From contig NZ_RYZZ01000043.1 of the NCBI RefSeq assembly GCF_003989135.1, positions 1 to 64,000 on the forward strand: a stretch of 64,000 nucleotides of DNA. Direction: 5' to 3'. Position 1 is the first letter of the stretch. The number at the start of each line of letters is the position of its first letter. Shown here one piece after another: positions 63,762 to 64,000 of this stretch. Below the pieces are notes generated by a model that made no database searches, was not told the origin of the DNA, and saw nothing but the letters and a program-made list of their open reading frames with translations. Both the position numbers and the translations under genes were made by a program. The DNA is from Peribacillus cavernae (lineage in GTDB: Bacteria; Bacillota; Bacilli; Bacillales; DSM-1321).

Positions 63762-64000
63762 TTAACCCCAAACTTCTTTTGCGACATCGACAATTACCTT
63801 TAATTTGTTCCATTGCTCTTCTTCTGTTAGGTTATTGCCATGGTGGGTAGAAGCGAATCCACATTGAGGACTGATGCACAGCTGTTCCAATGGTACGTAT
63901 TGGGAGGCTTCTTTGATCCTTTTCTTGATAGCTTCCTTGTCTTCCAACTCAGGAAACTTAGATGTAAATAATCCCAGGACTACTCGTGGTGCATCGTCTC
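63762..64000 (-). CDS. C-terminal part of a MetE/YxjG-like methyltransferase (continues past the window)
   Basis: The last 79 residues of a cobalamin-independent methionine-synthase-fold protein. RVVLGLFTSKFPELEDKE, then VPLEQLCISPQCGFAST with the zinc-ligand cysteine, then the short end of the YxjG/YxjH group. These use methyl-folate or S-methyl donors to make methionine. The 5' end lies outside the window, so start and control cannot be seen. Confidence 0.85.
   Translation of the reverse strand, partial: DDAPRVVLGLFTSKFPELEDKEAIKKRIKEASQYVPLEQLCISPQCGFASTHHGNNLTEEEQWNKLKVIVDVAKEVWG

Overview
The window is low-GC DNA from a spore-forming member of the Bacillaceae. Supporting signs are strong AGGAGG-type ribosome sites with frequent TTG/GTG starts, a SleL/YaaH-like spore-cortex GH18 enzyme, a Spo0M-like protein, XpaC/YaaN and YwqH/YwqI-type genes, an FbpB-like small protein and a B. 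subtilis-style yybP-ykoY leader. I cannot name the species. No rRNA, tRNA or CRISPR array was seen. It looks like a chromosomal accessory region: metabolic, regulatory and envelope genes in short operons, with several decayed genes between them.

Layout. 1-5.6 kb: a decayed membrane-protein gene, an orphan TctC solute-binding lipoprotein, a GH18 enzyme lacking a normal 5' end, a YdhK lipoprotein and a membrane molybdopterin oxidoreductase. 5.9-11.6 kb: an orphan sporulation-type sensor kinase, PepT, a hidden 29-residue ORF, and a divergent EamA exporter/MocR regulator pair with 20-bp-spaced direct repeats between them. 11.6-18.8 kb: a 20-21 bp periodic array, a phospholipase-A2-like small protein, an SDR with a Met/His-rich extension, a LysR regulator, a thioesterase, a Mn2+ riboswitch ahead of FbpB-like and Spo0M-like genes, and a DUF2254 protein. 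19.1-30.4 kb: cardiolipin synthase, SPL radical SAM plus DUF488, XpaC-TelA, a GDSL hydrolase, formaldehyde dehydrogenase, and an eight-SH3b autolysin.

30.8-35.9 kb is the most distinctive block: a type VII secretion (LXG) toxin locus with two small partner proteins, a frameshifted LXG toxin ending in a glycine-zipper segment, two tandem paralogous membrane proteins (candidate immunity) and an EspG/DUF5081-like protein, followed by an IS4-family transposase relic. 35.9-45.4 kb: an ASCH protein, membrane and coiled-coil proteins, a PLP aminotransferase, a divergent MFS pump/TetR pair and a SWIM-SNF2 helicase. 45.8-52.8 kb: a minus-strand set for amide and ureido compounds (two M20 hydrolases, permease, YheO-type regulator, amidase, decayed amidohydrolase, RidA). 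53-57.3 kb: a ring-cleaving dioxygenase, a SEC-C/TPR protein and a holin-like type I toxin. 57.4-61.1 kb: an FAH hydrolase, NhaC antiporter and FCD-GntR regulator, with a matching operator upstream. 61.4-64 kb: a frameshifted ASCH gene, SelO and the 3' end of a MetE/YxjG-like gene.

The strongest candidates for something undescribed are the glycine-zipper LXG locus with duplicated immunity-like genes, the Mn2+ riboswitch on a tiny FbpB-like gene, and the 20-21 bp periodic repeats found 3' of three unrelated genes.
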